Source of the DNA: Gaeumannomyces sp. JS-464
Lineage: Eukaryota; Ascomycota; Sordariomycetes; Magnaporthales; Magnaporthaceae
Length of the DNA stretch: 64,000 bases
Direction: 5' to 3'
Assembly: GCA_002197995.1 (NCBI GenBank)
Contig: NGZR01000007.1
Span: 2,190,399-2,254,398 of the forward strand
Below, piece by piece: positions 44,831 through 56,772 of this stretch (positions are counted from its first letter, which is position 1; every line of letters starts with the position of its first letter). The notes beneath the pieces were generated by a model. The model worked only from the letters and a program-made list of their open reading frames with translations, was not told the origin of the DNA and made no database searches. Position numbers and translations under genes: made by a program.

Positions 44831-45595
44831 ATCGATTGCGAGGCCGTAGCGAGGGAGGAAGCGAGAGAGGAAGCGAGAAAGGGTGCGAAAAAGGGGGTAG
44901 GAAAGGGCGGCAAAGGCGACTCCGGTGCTTTCGAGGCTTTTATAGCCTTAAAGGGATCGGAAAAGCCGTGCAAATTGCCGGCCTCCGGGGCGTTTAAAAA
45001 GATCGCTGGAGTTCTTAACGTGATCTAAATGGCCGGGGGATCTTCCAAATCCTCGATAAAGGCTATAAGAGATTAGGGTTGCACAAATACGGCCCGATCT
45101 TCCTATTCCAAACGCCGGCGCCGGGTACGGAAGGCGAGGTGGTAAGGCATAACGAGGGTAATGTGAATGGTGTTTTTAAATCGTTGTTTTCGTTATTTTC
45201 TATTTAAAACTAGCACTTTAAAGTTATCCCTTTATATATTATAAAAGTGCCTGGCTTTCGGGCTTTCGAACGATATTATTGCCAGCTTTAAAAGCCTTTC
45301 GGATCTTTTAAATTATAACGCTATTCCCACTTGCGTTAACGCGTTGCACGGCCGGCCCGCCCTTATTTTGGGAATAGCTTTTATTTTTTGATTTTTTAAG
45401 AATAGCTTTTATTTTAATCGTTCGTGCCGTTGCATTCAACGGGTGGACGCCCCCCGGCTGCCGGGAATGTGAATTTACCAGAAAACAGGGCTAAAAATAC
45501 ATGATTTGCCACAGGGCCACCCCGGCAACCGTTTCCACTTCGAAGAAAACATTTAAAAAACAACAGGGGGGGTTAAAAAACCAAAAACACCGTAC

Positions 45596-45609
45596 GGGCG
45601 AACACGCCC
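45596..45609 (-). repeat. Right TIR of the Harbinger element
   Basis: Perfect inverted match to 34982-34995, followed by the TAA duplication at 45610-45612. Confidence 0.85.
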
Positions 45610-45612
45610 TAA

Positions 45613-46147
45613 GAATGCGGATTTGTATATTTAATGAAAAGGTTCGGGTGGAATTGCTGTTTTGCAGGTTAGCCTTTTTGGGGAATGTGCCTTAAGGAAA
45701 CAAACCTCAGCGAAACCGGCTGGGATTCCCTCACACTCACAGTTCTTTGAGCCCCATGACGTGCCCGAGAACCCCAACACGACTTCCCTGATGAGCGGTT
45801 TATATTACTGGGCTGTTCGCCTTCCCTAGCAGCAGGTAGTTAGAGCGGCGCTTTTAACCCCCAAGTCAAGATGTGGCTTGGCGTTTATGCTTTGGCTGTC
45901 GAGAAACGGGCCTCCGCAGCAACCGATGCCCCGTGAAGGATAATATTAGAATGGAAGTGAGTGGCATTTATCACGCATTTTTAAATTCCCTTTTTCGGGT
46001 GTCCATATTCCAAGTTGCGGATAGCTGAATGTCCTAGATCCACGCCCTCGTTAATAAGCTTAGTCGGGTTGTCCCGCCATTCTCGTAGAAATATTCACTA
46101 GACATAGCTAAATAAAGCTTTTTCGGCATTCCACATTTTTTCTATCC
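45613..46147. other. Intergenic region right of the transposon nest
   Basis: No gene seen. It lies between the Harbinger right end and the 3' end of the ankyrin-CorA gene. Confidence 0.4.
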
Positions 46148-49100
46148 TCAGACATGATCCATTATCACATTACCGCAACCTCTCATCCCCCTGCCTCCCC
46201 TTTTCCAAATCCCCGCCATCGTCCCAACCTGACCGCGCTGCGCCCGCTCAAAGCTAGGCCGCCCCGCAGCCCACGAGATGCCTCCGCCGGTGCTCCCCAC
46301 ACTGAGCCCGCGTGACCTCCCCGGCGGCTGAAGGTGGTGATGCGGGGACGTCGGCGACACGCGCCGGCTGTAGCCCAGCTGGCCCTGGTCGTAGTCCGTC
46401 GCCAGGCTGGCGGCGGCAGGTGGTGCCGCGGGCTGCCGCTCGAGGGCGGGGTCGTCACCCTGGTGCTGTGGTAGCTGCGCCGGCTCGGTGGCCAGGGGTT
46501 ACCTCCGCCCGTGCCGGTGGCAAGACGGTGCTCTCCTCGTCATTGACGGCCTTGGTCGTGAGGTGGACATGCACGCGGTGGCTTTGTCCCCGAGGACCGG
46601 GCCTTCCTCGTCGCTATCATCGCCTTTCCTCCCGCTCCGCCGCGACACCACGCTCTTCTGCCGATACAACTCCTCTTTCCTGCTCCTGCGGGTTTTGCCT
46701 GTAACTAGCCGATAAAGCTCGAGGATCCGGTCGCGGACGCTAGCGAAGAAGCCGTTAATTGCGCAGCAATTATGTCCGCGATGGTGAAAGCATGATAATG
46801 AGAGGGATGGAGATGCCCAGGCCGATGCTGAACATGTACTTGGCCACAAACGGGATGGTCAGCTGCCCGCCTCCCCACTCGGCAAAGTTGATGGCGAAGA
46901 AGGCGGCAATGAAGCCGATGGGAAGGAACAGGATTGTGACGAGCGTGAAGACCATGACCGTCTGCCCTTGCTTGGCCGCGATGACGGCCTGGTCGCGCGC
47001 GAACCGGGCTTCGAGAGCGTTGGAGTGCTTTTGCTTGAGATCTGGGGAGAGAAGGTCCCTGTTAGTGCATCAGGACTGAACAGGTCATGTCCACTCTCGG
47101 AGCGAGCGTCTCCCTCATGCGGGAAGAAGGGGTAAACTAACCCAGCAGATTCGTGAGCGAATACAGGATGCTCTGAGCCTGCCGATCCATGCGCTCAATG
47201 TCGCCGAGCCGCGTCTCGAGCAGTCGCCCCTGATAGGCCGACCGCCGTCGGCACTCTGCCACAAACATGTCGGTGGCCCGACGCGCCGACGGGTCCGCAG
47301 CCGTCGACGCTCGAAGCTCCTCCTCCACGTGCTGCTCAAAGTCCTTCAGCAGCTCGTACTGACCGCCGAGGACGGTGTCCAGGATGTTGAGCTCATCCCG
47401 GATGTCTTTGATCTCGGCCAGCAGCTCCGTCTCGTGGCCGATCTCGAGTAGCTCGTCGGCCGGGTCGCGGTCGTCGTCTTCGTCGCCGCTCCCGCCCTGG
47501 CGGCGGCGACGGGTTGGTGCTGATAGTAAGCTCTTGCCCTCCTTCAGCAGCTCGCGCCTTAGTCGTCCCGACAGCTCCGAGGCACGGTTGAAGCGCACAA
47601 AGAGCTTGCTTTCCTCATCGGTGACGTGTCCGATAGAGCTCTCAAACATCTCGAGGAACTGGTAGTTTTGATCGTCCATGCGGTGCCGATCGAACAGTCC
47701 GGCGCAGCGATTTGTGATCAGCATCGCGAGGTCATAGACCGACTGCACGGGTGGACGAGTCTTTGCATTCGTCTCCTCAATGATGCCGTCCAGGACATTG
47801 AGTGGGTCGTGCTTGGGCTGCTCCCAGCGCTGGGGGAAGCAGGTAATGATGAGGCTGCGGTTAATTACCCAGAGCCATAGCTGGTCCACCATGAAGACTT
47901 TGAGGGGTTTCTCGTTATTCAAGCAGTATCGATATACGACCTGGTCTTCGTCTCGCTGCGACGTATCGATTCCATGATAAAAGTACTGATCTAGGGTTCG
48001 GCGTGGGTGCAGGGGTGGCTTGTGGCACAGGTAGGCGCGGATGAGTAGCTCGTCGGGCGTCGCGTTGCCCAGGGGCTCCGTCTGTTCACGGTAGGCCTTG
48101 TCCATGGCCTCGGTCTGTTCACGGTGCACCTCATTTATGGCTTCGGTCATTTTCTTCCGGCTTTCGTCGGTCTCGTAGTGAAGAAACGGCATCTTTTGCT
48201 GTTAGTTGCCATGTGGCTGGCGCGCGGGAATGTGTAGGCGGGGATTGACTCACAAATAGCACAAGACTCCCGCTGGGCGCGACAAGCCTAGAGTTTTCCC
48301 AGGGAAGAGGCATGGCTGTCGGGGTCATGGCTCGCTGCTTGGCCCCCGGGGGATTGCCGGGCGGCCCACTGGTCCGCTTCCGGCTCTTGGGGTGTCTCTC
48401 GGCCAACTGCTCGGCTTTTGACTTCTTCTTGCCGCCCTCTGACCGCGGCGTAGCGGTACTGCTGCCAGTGTCTACGCGATTAAAGGACTTGTTTGGTAGC
48501 TGGAATGAGTGCTTGTCTGGCCGGGGAGAATGCTTGGGCGAGATTATATCGCTCCCGGACAGGCTCGCCGCCGCCGTCGCCGTGCTTATTTCCGAAGACT
48601 CCTCCGCTAGAGCCGTCAGGGACTTCTCCTCCTTCAGGCCGGAGGCCCTGGGACGCGGGAATACGCTGCGAGAATAAGCGCATGAAATTGTCGTGCGCAA
48701 AAGGACCGCAGTGCTCCTGGTCAAAGCACCTCTCGAGCGACTTGTAGGCCTCGATATCGCGATGCCCGCTCTCGACAAAGTTCTTGGCTATGAGTGTCTC
48801 AACCCATGCAAGATTGTTGGCCGGGAGATGGATCCATCTGAAAGATGGCTCGTATTTTATATGCTTGGTGATGGTGGGCACCTTGTCGCCGTAGAGCACC
48901 TCGTAGACCGAATGGCGAAAGACCATCTGCTTCTTGGCAAAGTCTCCAAAGTCGACAACGGTCGCCTCGAACTGCTCGCAAGCGCTCCGGGCCGCGGGCG
49001 ACAGCCTTTCGGCGCCGCGTGTGGGCGAGAGCAGTCGAACGACGTCGGCGTGGTGCTTCTCGGCAGCACACAGCATCGGGGTGCGGTAGAAGCTGTCCTT

Positions 49101-50096
49101 GATAGATAGGTCGGCCTCGGGGCGCGTCAGCAGGAGCGCCACGGCGGCTTGGTGGCCGTTGAATGCGGCCCAGTGCAGCGGGGTCATGCCGTTGCTGAGG
49201 ACGGCGTTGACGGCGGCGCCGTGCTTGAGCAGGAGCGCGATGACGCCGACGTTGCCGGCCTGGGCGGCATTGTGCAAGGCCGTCCAGCCGCCGTCGCTGG
49301 CCGCGGACGGGTCGGCGCCCCAGCGCAGGAGCAGGCGCACCATGTCCTCGTGGTTCTGCTCCGCCGCCAGGTGCAGCGCCGTGCGGCCGCGGTTATTGGT
49401 GGCGCTCGTGTCGGCGCCCTGGCCGAGGGTGCCGCAGAGGAGCGCGTCCATGAGCTTGAGATTGCCCGTTGTCGCGGCCCAGAGCAGCGAAGTGCGGCCG
49501 TTGCGGTCCTTGGCCTCGAGCCTGGCGCCGGCGTCGACCAGCAGCTTGAGGGTCTCGACGGTCCATTTGTCTGCCTTCTTCTCCGACGCGAGGTACAGAA
49601 GCGGCGTGCGCCCGTCGAGCTTGTCGCTTTCCCTGGTGTCTTTTCTTGGTCCGTCGACGGCGGCGCCGCCCTCGAGCAGCGCCTTGACGACCTCATTGTG
49701 GCCTCTGGAGGCGGCGACGTAGAGGGCGGTCTGGCCGGTGCGCGGGTGCGACCAGTCCGGGTCGGCGCCCTTGGCGAGCAGCTCGGCGACGACGGCAGCG
49801 TGGGCGCCCTCGGCGGCCTTGAAGACGGCGGGGATCTCGTTGTCGCGGCCGGGCTTGGCGTCCGGGTCGGCGCCGTGGGAGAGCAGCAGGCGGACGAGGT
49901 CGAGGCGGCCACGGGCGGCGACCTTCTGGAGCGACTGGCGCAGGGCGTCGCGGTCGGCGGTGGACGACCAGCCGTGGGGCTCCTCGGAAAGGATGTCTCG
50001 GATGCGGGCGTCGTTGACCTGGGCGGCGGCGGCGATCAGGCGGAGCTGGCGCTGGTCGGGGGCGCTGCTCGCGATGCTGTTGCTTGCGGCTGCCAT
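46148..50096 (-). CDS. Ankyrin-repeat protein with a CorA-like membrane domain, frame broken in places
   Basis: ATG 50096 (MAAASNSIASS) is chosen; an in-frame ATG at 50117 is also possible. About eight ankyrin repeats follow (for example GRTALHLAAEQNHEDMVRLL and GWTALHNAAQAGNVGVIALL). A linker region and a CorA-like part (from MPFLHYETDESRKKM at 48192) come next. Introns at 48199-48253 (GTGAGT..CAG) and 47042-47141 (GTTAGT..CAG) keep the frame. Two membrane helices lie near the end (VFTLVTILFLPIGFIAAFFAI and MFSIGLGISIPLIIM). The loop motif is AIN where ion-carrying CorA proteins have GMN, so Mg transport is doubtful. Frame changes near 48640, 46780 and 46500-46550 lack splice signals. Downstream of the last one a Pro/Ser-rich tail ends at 46148. 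The fusion is common in ascomycetes; its role is unknown. Confidence 0.75.
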
Positions 50097-50921
50097 TTTC
50101 ACCGTCCTAGCAGCCACAGCGCTGCGTCGAGGGCCGTGTCGGCCGTGAAGGTGAGAGCAGGCGCATTGGGGCCAGCGAGCGAAGCGGCGGTCCTGCTGTC
50201 AGACGGGAGCTCAGACAGGGCCTGCAGGGGGAAATGAATCAATGCAGCCATACAACGAGCCGCCTGTCTAGCGCCTCGCGCCTCTGTCCTAGGGATCCCT
50301 GGACACAGCTCGGCGCTCCACCAGGGGCGACCAGTATTCAGATGGGTGCCCTCGGGAAAAGGGGGGAGGAAAAAAAAAAAAACTTGAAGGCTGGAGGCAG
50401 CAATTGATGCGTCAGTACCTATGCAGTTGGATCAGCCCATACTTTGCCAGTAGGTTGCGGCATCTGGCTGGCAGTTGGGTTTCCCTCTCGAAGCTGCGCG
50501 AACCTAGCTTGAAAAGCTCAATCTGCGATGGAACCCCACCCTCAATGGCCAGCCTCGGTTGGTGTGGTGCCAGGCACATCCCCACAAGGCGGCTGAGGTG
50601 CCCCATCTGACATCTGACGGAAGGTGTCAAAGCGCAGATGGGAGGCAACGAGAAGCAGACACAAGAGATGGAACATGAAAGAAATCTTGCCTGTAAAAAC
50701 TTTTAGTCTATGGTAGTATATGCTGTTCGGAATCATTGCTTCCTGATCAAGACAAACGACGCTCCGGTTTCTCGTGTGTAAAGTTGGACGCTTCTAATCC
50801 ATTCATTTTTGCTCCAGGAGTCCTGTGTTCCCATCCAGCGGCAAACTCTCGCGGGCCCGATCTCTAGACGAGCGCGCACGTAGGGGAGAAAAAGAGACTA
50901 GGTAGGGGCATGGTCCACGGG
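50097..50921. other. Intergenic region, no gene seen
   Basis: Holds the promoter side of the ankyrin-CorA gene and the 3' flank of the rhodopsin-like gene. A run of about 13 A lies at 50370-50382. No coding frame is supported. Confidence 0.4.
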
Positions 50922-52732
50922 CTACCTACCCACCGCCTTGCGGGTCTTGTCGGGCACCAGGAGAAAGCGACGAGGCCCGTTCGTGGGGCCATCAGCAAGC
51001 GCACCCTCGCCGCCCCACGCGGCGTCGTATTGCACGGGCGGCTCCTCCTCGACCGTCGTGCTCCGCGACAGGCAGGCCGAGCCCGAACATGCGCACAACG
51101 ACACCTCGGACTCCCCCCACTCCCCGCCGCAGGCGCTGCAGCCCTTCCCTGCGGGGAGGTGCGCCCGATCTGGAGGTGATAGGAAGCTGTCTGAGTGATG
51201 CCAGTCGCTCTCCTGCAGGGTTGTGGTCGTAGTTGTGGTATTAGTTGCGGTCGTGCCCGTTGCAGCCGTCTGGTCTGAGCTGCCGAGCCTGACGGCACCC
51301 CCGCCCCCGCGGGTGACCTGAGACGGAAAGACGGCCGCCGTCGGCTGCGTGAGCGTGCGGAGCTTAACCGTGCGGAAGACGCGGCAGGAGCGCTTGGATT
51401 TCCATATGTGATTATACAATGCGCTGGCGGCGGGAGGCATGCGCAGAGGAGGCCGGAAAGCAGCTCGACGACGCTGGGCGAGGAGGTTTCTGCATCAGCA
51501 TATTGGGACGCTACGTCGGAAGACACTGGAATGGGGCTGCGGCTCACCACCAGAGTGCCGTCGCAGTCCACTGGTTGAATATGTCGTCTTGGCGAAGAAG
51601 CGCAAATGCCTGATAGGCGCGGTATATGCTCACGCCAAAAACGCTGCCGGTCGTGTTGGCGCGCCCTTGTCAGCCGGGCGCCGACTGTTCGAAAAGCAGT
51701 GGCATCCAAGTGGGTTCCGGGAAATGCAACTTACAAGCCGCCGCCCATCAGAACACCCATGATGGCCAGCTTCTTATCCCATCGCGCGCGCAGGGGCTTG
51801 AGAATCCAGAGCGGCAGCACTAGCAAGGTCAAGTCTGTGAACGAGTTGATGAAAGCCGTGATGACCCACACGAGGCCGATCTTGGCGCAAGCGCTATACC
51901 CCTCGGGGTTCGCCTGCGATAGCATCAGTTCGGTGATGCTGTCCAGGCTGGCGGTGCAGGCCATCGTGTTCACGCCCACAGCCAGGCACTGGGCGATCGC
52001 GAGCGCCATGGTGGCGTACGCGACCATGCGGATCTCGCGCGAGAGGGTCAGGCGGAGGAGGTAGAAGAGGACCGCGCATTTGGCCAGTGCCGTCGCAACC
52101 GCATAAGACGGAACGGCCCCCAGGCCTTGCAACTGGACACGCAAAGTCTGTAAGCACCTGGGCCCCAAGAGAGAGAGAGGGTGATCCGGGACATCTGACC
52201 TTTATGTAGGGGACCACGTTCATGATAGGCTGTCGGCCCTTGATGACGTCCTGCGTAAATCGGGCCTCTATTGTAGCATCTCGGGGGTTAGATATCCCCA
52301 GCTGGCAGCTTTCGGGAACGGGCGTAGACAGGGACTACGAACCTAGCGATTCCGCGACCCCGAAGATGAGGGCGAATATCTTCACGCTTGGTCAGCTTTG
52401 TCACCCAACTGACACGAGAATCAATGGGCTCCATGAGCAGGGGCGGGCCAGAGCCCATAGCTTGCTTCCAAGACTGTGACGTACGAGGGCCAACAACATG
52501 AATGCTGGGTCGCGGCAAGTCCTGCCTGTCAGCGCATGCTTCATCCAGCTCATAATGCTCCAACATAGATAGTGTTCCGTGAAAGCATACCGTCGTCTTT
52601 GAACCACTTCCGCACAACGAACCTTGCTACATACACACGCAGCACGACGAGCCCCAAAACGACGACCGACAGGGCCAACGAGGTTTGCAGCCATGCCTCG
52701 AGCACCCGTTGATCCCCGAATACGCTCATCAT
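50922..52732 (-). CDS. Fungal rhodopsin-like integral membrane protein (multi-exon, one apparent frame shift)
   Basis: The N-terminal exon has MMSVFGDQRVLEAWLQTSLA and a helix (LSVVVLGLVVLRVYVARF), then RKWFKDDG at an intron donor. Later exons carry FALIFGVAES, KCAVLFYLLRLTLSREIRM, MVAYATMALAIAQCLAVGV, IGLVWVITAFINSFTDLTLL and VLPLWILKPL. The final transmembrane piece reads VVELLSGLLCACLPP. This is the seven-helix layout and wording of the fungal rhodopsin-like (PTH11-related) family. The C-terminal cytoplasmic tail (NHIWKSKRSCRVF onward) is Thr-rich and ends at 50922. The join near 51440 needs a 1-base shift. The true start may lie in a further exon upstream of 52732, since in-frame sequence continues to about 52790. 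No ligand can be inferred. Confidence 0.65.
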
Positions 52733-54729
52733 GAGCAGCTTGTAGCGGTCCTGGAGGGAGAGCGTTCCGCCATCGCCGGGAGGGGAGACGTTGATTGTCG
52801 ACTGGCAACGCGGGGGAGCAAGTTCACAATCGAGAAGGAAGGGTGAGCAGCGGTGCTAAGCTGGCCCTAGCCGGGTCTTTATCCATCCATCGCCTGTGGT
52901 CAGAATGGCGTGGCTACGCACAGACGCTTTCCGTCTTCCCCGGCTACCTTTCAGTTGGATCTAGGGCTGAGCGGGCGTGGCACATTTGGCGTCCTCTCCA
53001 GCGAGTGAGCGTTCCTCGTCACAATCTGGCGGCTGGCCCTAGACAAGGCCCCTTCGAGGGCCCTGCACCACATCCCACAGTTCGCTAAAACTTGCCGAGT
53101 AGTGGGATTTGCTTCTCCGGACGGGATAAGGGAAGATCAGTCTAGGCGGTGCCCGCCGATACGGTAGGCGGCCTGTGTCGTCGTTCCTGGAGTCTGGTTA
53201 CTTGAGCCAAATGGCGGTTTAGGGGTCCGGAAGAAATAAGAAAGGTGTCTATTCAGCGGGTCTCCAAAGCAGCACCATGGCTATCTCTTTTTTGTCATCT
53301 GGGGTGTGCCCCTCGTACGACCGCACTTGTTTGGTTCCCTATGGTGTTGGTCGGGTCGAGATAGCGGCACCCTAACGATCTTGGCTACATCGGGGTGTTG
53401 GAGCATGCACAACGCTCAGGGAAAGTTGGATCCGATCTTGGGGATGATGCTTGTCGCCTTGGTCTTTTGGGCGGCGATACTTGGCGTCGAGTCCTGACCG
53501 ACTTTATCAAGAGGCCAACTCAGCCCCCAGGCAGCTAGACCACAATAGGGATTCCGCTCGCTGTCGATCCGATCCATTAGCGCGGACAGCAATCTCGACC
53601 GCGACAGGGCCGAGGGGGGGCAAGATATCGCGGGAGCAGGCCAGCAACCATGAGAGACAAGCACGACAAGGAACTCGTTGCAAAATAAGCAAGTTGGTGC
53701 TGGGTGCATTGTGTGATTGTCAAGGCGCCGACGACGGTGTGAGAGTCGACCGGTCACAAAAGTGGAAAGTGACGAGCGAAGCGAACAAAAGCGACTGGAC
53801 AAGGACAAAAGCAAAAAGAAGCGATGGACGTGCGTGCATGTAAAAAGCAACGACGGCGGCGCAGTCCATCACCAAATGCTGGCGATCGGACGAGCGCCAC
53901 AGCCAACGTGAAAGGGATGAGGGCAGGCGCCACCTACCCGCCTACCCCACTTGGGGCCTATCAGATCTGGCGGCGACCCATTCCCCTGCAGGTGCATTGT
54001 GACGCTTGCAGCTGGATTTTCATTTCTTGGCCCGCCAGACCAGGCACTCCAAAGAGCGCCGCACTCGCCCGAGTCCTCGGTGGTGCTTAACTTTCCCGTT
54101 CCTCCGGAAGCTCCCCGTCCCATGCAGGGGCAGGGCAGCTAGACTCGCACAGGACATTCGCTCCCAGCTGGGCCAAGCCGAAGCTTCGCAGCGGCACAGC
54201 GGTCCCACTCTATCAATCCTACATATGCCGCCATGGGACCACCAGACTTGAGCGGGCAATTCAACACCACCATCGAGACTGGATCGATCAACGCCGTGCC
54301 GCACTCTCGCGCCGGTTCTGGCTGCCCTCCACCGCCGATCGGCCGGCAGGATGGCCGCAATCTCCGCTTGGTGGCACTGGACGCTGTCGGCTACCACCTT
54401 CCGCCTTGAGCGAGCTAGCTCGTGGTGGAGACGAGACCCGTCCGCATGTCGGGCCTGGCGGAATCCGGGGGAGTCTTCGTGCAGCGTCGAGCACCCGAGT
54501 CGCCGCCGCTATGCACTCGAAATGAAGTCGCGCAACGACGGCCGCCTCCTGGCCCTGCTGTGGCCACCACCCTTTGAGAAGGCGTCGCATCCTGAGTCGG
54601 AGGCAACACAAGACGCATAAATGCCGGCCGACGCCCATCCTGCGTCCGCCTGGCCTTTCTCTTCTTTTTTTCTTTTCTTCTCCCCCCACTCTCCCGCCTT
54701 CCACTGCAGCCCGCCCCGACCTTGACGCA
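52733..54729. other. Intergenic region, about 2 kb, no gene seen
   Basis: Short frames on both strands lack support. The last 130 bases are C/T-rich (54650-54710), a typical leader for the peptidase gene. AAATAA/ATAAATG-like bases near 54617 are the nearest TATA-like site. Confidence 0.4.
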
Positions 54730-56397
54730 ATGGTCTCTTTCAGGAGCATCGGCCTTGTCGCCGCCACCCTGGTCTCTGCAGCCCAGGCCCTCCAGCGCTT
54801 TCCGTTGCCGCCCATCGACAGGGAGGCTCTGCGGGCACACGACCACGCCCTACGGACTGGCCTGGCCCGCAGACAAGCGCCTGACCCGTCGCGCCTATAC
54901 CCGGAACACACTCTCTCGGTGCCCATCGACCACTTCCACAACGACAGCAGGTATGAGCCGCACTCTGACGGCAAGTTCCCGCTGCGCTACTGGTTCGATG
55001 CCCAGTACTACAAGCCTGGCGGGCCCGTCATCATGCTCAGCGCCGGCGAGACGAGCGGCGTTGGCCGCCTCCCCTTCCTGCAAAAGGGCATCGTCAACAT
55101 CCTGGCCAAGGCCACCGGCGGTGTCGGCGTGATCCTGGAGCACCGCTACTACGGCACCAGCGTACCCACCAGCAACTTCAGCACCGAGAACCTGCGCTTC
55201 CTCACCACCGAGCAGGCTTTGGCCGATACCGCCTACTTCGCCAACAACGTCAAATTCGCCGGGCTCGAGAACGCGGACCTCAGCCCCGATGTCACCCCTT
55301 GGATCGCTTACGGCGGCTCGTACGCCGGCGCCTTCGTTGCCTTTCTCCGCAAAGTGTACCCAGATATCTTCTGGGGAGCCATCTCATCCTCGGGCGTGCC
55401 CAAAGCCATATGGGATTACTGGAAGTACTTCGAGGCCGCCACTGTCTATGGGCCGCCTACCTGCATCGAGTCGACGCGGAAGCTGACTCACATCATCGAC
55501 AACATCCTGACGGGCCGCGCCAACGACGACCCGCAGGCTCAGCGCCTGAAGGGCGCCTTCGGCATGCCCAACATCACCTACAACGATGACTTTGCCAGCG
55601 CCATCAACGACGGCATCTACGGCCTGCAGAGCTACAACTGGGACCCCGCGGCCGGCTCAGTCGAGTTCTTCAACTACTGCAACAACGTTTCGGCCGACGC
55701 CCTGCTCTACCCGGCCGCCGAGTCCAAGCGCTCCCTCGTGCAGGAGATGATCAAGCTGGGCGGCTATGAGAAGGAACTCAGCACGAGCCTCGAGAACCGC
55801 TTCCTCAACTACATCGGCTACGTCGGCCTCACCACCACGCCACGCTGCCGCCGCACTCAGGACGAGTGCTGGGGATCGCACGATCCGAAAAAGTACCAGG
55901 GCGTCGACCTGTCCCGCACCGACCGCCTGTGGCCCTACCAGGTTTGTACCGAGTGGGGCTACCTGCAGACTGGGAGCGGCGTGCCGGCGGACCAGCTGCC
56001 GCTGATCTCGCGCCTGGTCGACCTCGAGTACACGGCCTCCAACTGCCGCGGTTTCTTCAACCTGACGGGCAAGGCCGACGTGGACCGCATCAACAAATAC
56101 GGCGGCTTCGACATCAGCTACCCGCGCCTGGCCTTTATCGACGGCGAGTGGGACCCCTGGCGCGCGGCCGGCGTCAACGCCATCGGCCTGCCCGCGCGCA
56201 AGTCGACCCTCGACGAGCCCGTCTTCCTCATCCCCAAGGCCGTCCACCACTGGGACGAGAACGGCGTGTTCGTGAACGAGACCGTGCCCGGCTACCTGCC
56301 CCCGCTTTCCGTGTCAGGCTCCCAGGCGCAGATGGTCACCTTTGTGCAGGTCTGGCTGGAAGAGTGGGCGGCGAAACGGGGGGCCCGGGAGCTGTAG
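54730..56397 (+). CDS. Secreted serine peptidase, S28 family (prolyl endo/carboxypeptidase type)
   Basis: A clean single exon of 555 codons. ATG 54730 is chosen because it opens a signal peptide (MVSFRSIGLVAATLVSAAQA); the in-frame sequence upstream is a C/T-rich leader. A propeptide-like stretch follows, then the S28 core with PVIMLSAGE, EHRYYGTSVP and the nucleophile in GGSYAGA (Ser about residue 197). The catalytic Asp lies in DGEWDPW (about 475) and His in AVHHWDENG (about 506). Numerous N-glycosylation sites and Cys pairs fit an extracellular enzyme. Family members cut after proline at acid pH (for example the Aspergillus prolyl endopeptidase and lysosomal Pro-X carboxypeptidase). It likely serves protein digestion for nutrition (inference). 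Confidence 0.93.
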   Translation: MVSFRSIGLVAATLVSAAQALQRFPLPPIDREALRAHDHALRTGLARRQAPDPSRLYPEHTLSVPIDHFHNDSRYEPHSDGKFPLRYWFDAQYYKPGGPVIMLSAGETSGVGRLPFLQKGIVNILAKATGGVGVILEHRYYGTSVPTSNFSTENLRFLTTEQALADTAYFANNVKFAGLENADLSPDVTPWIAYGGSYAGAFVAFLRKVYPDIFWGAISSSGVPKAIWDYWKYFEAATVYGPPTCIESTRKLTHIIDNILTGRANDDPQAQRLKGAFGMPNITYNDDFASAINDGIYGLQSYNWDPAAGSVEFFNYCNNVSADALLYPAAESKRSLVQEMIKLGGYEKELSTSLENRFLNYIGYVGLTTTPRCRRTQDECWGSHDPKKYQGVDLSRTDRLWPYQVCTEWGYLQTGSGVPADQLPLISRLVDLEYTASNCRGFFNLTGKADVDRINKYGGFDISYPRLAFIDGEWDPWRAAGVNAIGLPARKSTLDEPVFLIPKAVHHWDENGVFVNETVPGYLPPLSVSGSQAQMVTFVQVWLEEWAAKRGAREL

Positions 56398-56772
56398 GCC
56401 TTGTCGGCAATGGCGACGAGAAACCTGTGGAAGACTTGGCTGTCTTGATGTGTTTCTTCCAACGTATTTGCACATCGATGAGACACTCTCTGGAACGTTT
56501 GACGCGATTACGATAAATTCTCTCAGCGTTGTATAATATTTACTTGACATATGCGTGATGCCAAGGGAATTGTGCCTGCTGTGAGATTTGAGCAGTGATT
56601 TGCAATGTTCCTGTGCAAACACTTCTGTGGGTACCTGGCAAGCCACCAACAAAAGAACCCAGCGATTGGTGTCGTTTAAACACGCCCGTAATCTCCATTG
56701 AGATCCTATCATTTCCCTCACTAGCTCGACCGCCAGCGCTGGGAAATCCACGCTGTTTCATTCGCCCTTCAA
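56398..56772. other. Intergenic: convergent 3' ends
   Basis: Shared 3' region of the S28 gene (plus) and the Lys/Pro/Glu-repeat gene (minus). No coding frame. Confidence 0.4.

Larger units (their letters stand above)
34982..45609 (+). mobile_element. PIF/Harbinger-type DNA transposon, split by nested insertions
   Basis: Both ends carry a 14-base perfect inverted repeat (GGGCGTGTTCGCCC at 34982-34995 and its complement at 45596-45609). Each is flanked by TAA (34979-34981 and 45610-45612), the 3-base target duplication typical of this superfamily. Inside are a DDE_Tnp_4-type transposase on the plus strand and a degraded Myb/SANT-like reading frame on the minus strand, the usual two-gene content. 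Without the nested insert and its duplicated site (6646 bases) the element is 3982 bp. AT content is high from about 43.1 to 45.4 kb, and the genes are full of stops, consistent with RIP-like or neutral decay. Confidence 0.85.

Noticed and set aside
49149..50237. 362-codon plus-strand frame
   Set aside because: Antisense shadow of the ankyrin-repeat gene, whose motifs are unambiguous on the minus strand.
55657..56250. 197-codon minus-strand frame within the S28 gene
   Set aside because: Shadow of an intact peptidase gene.
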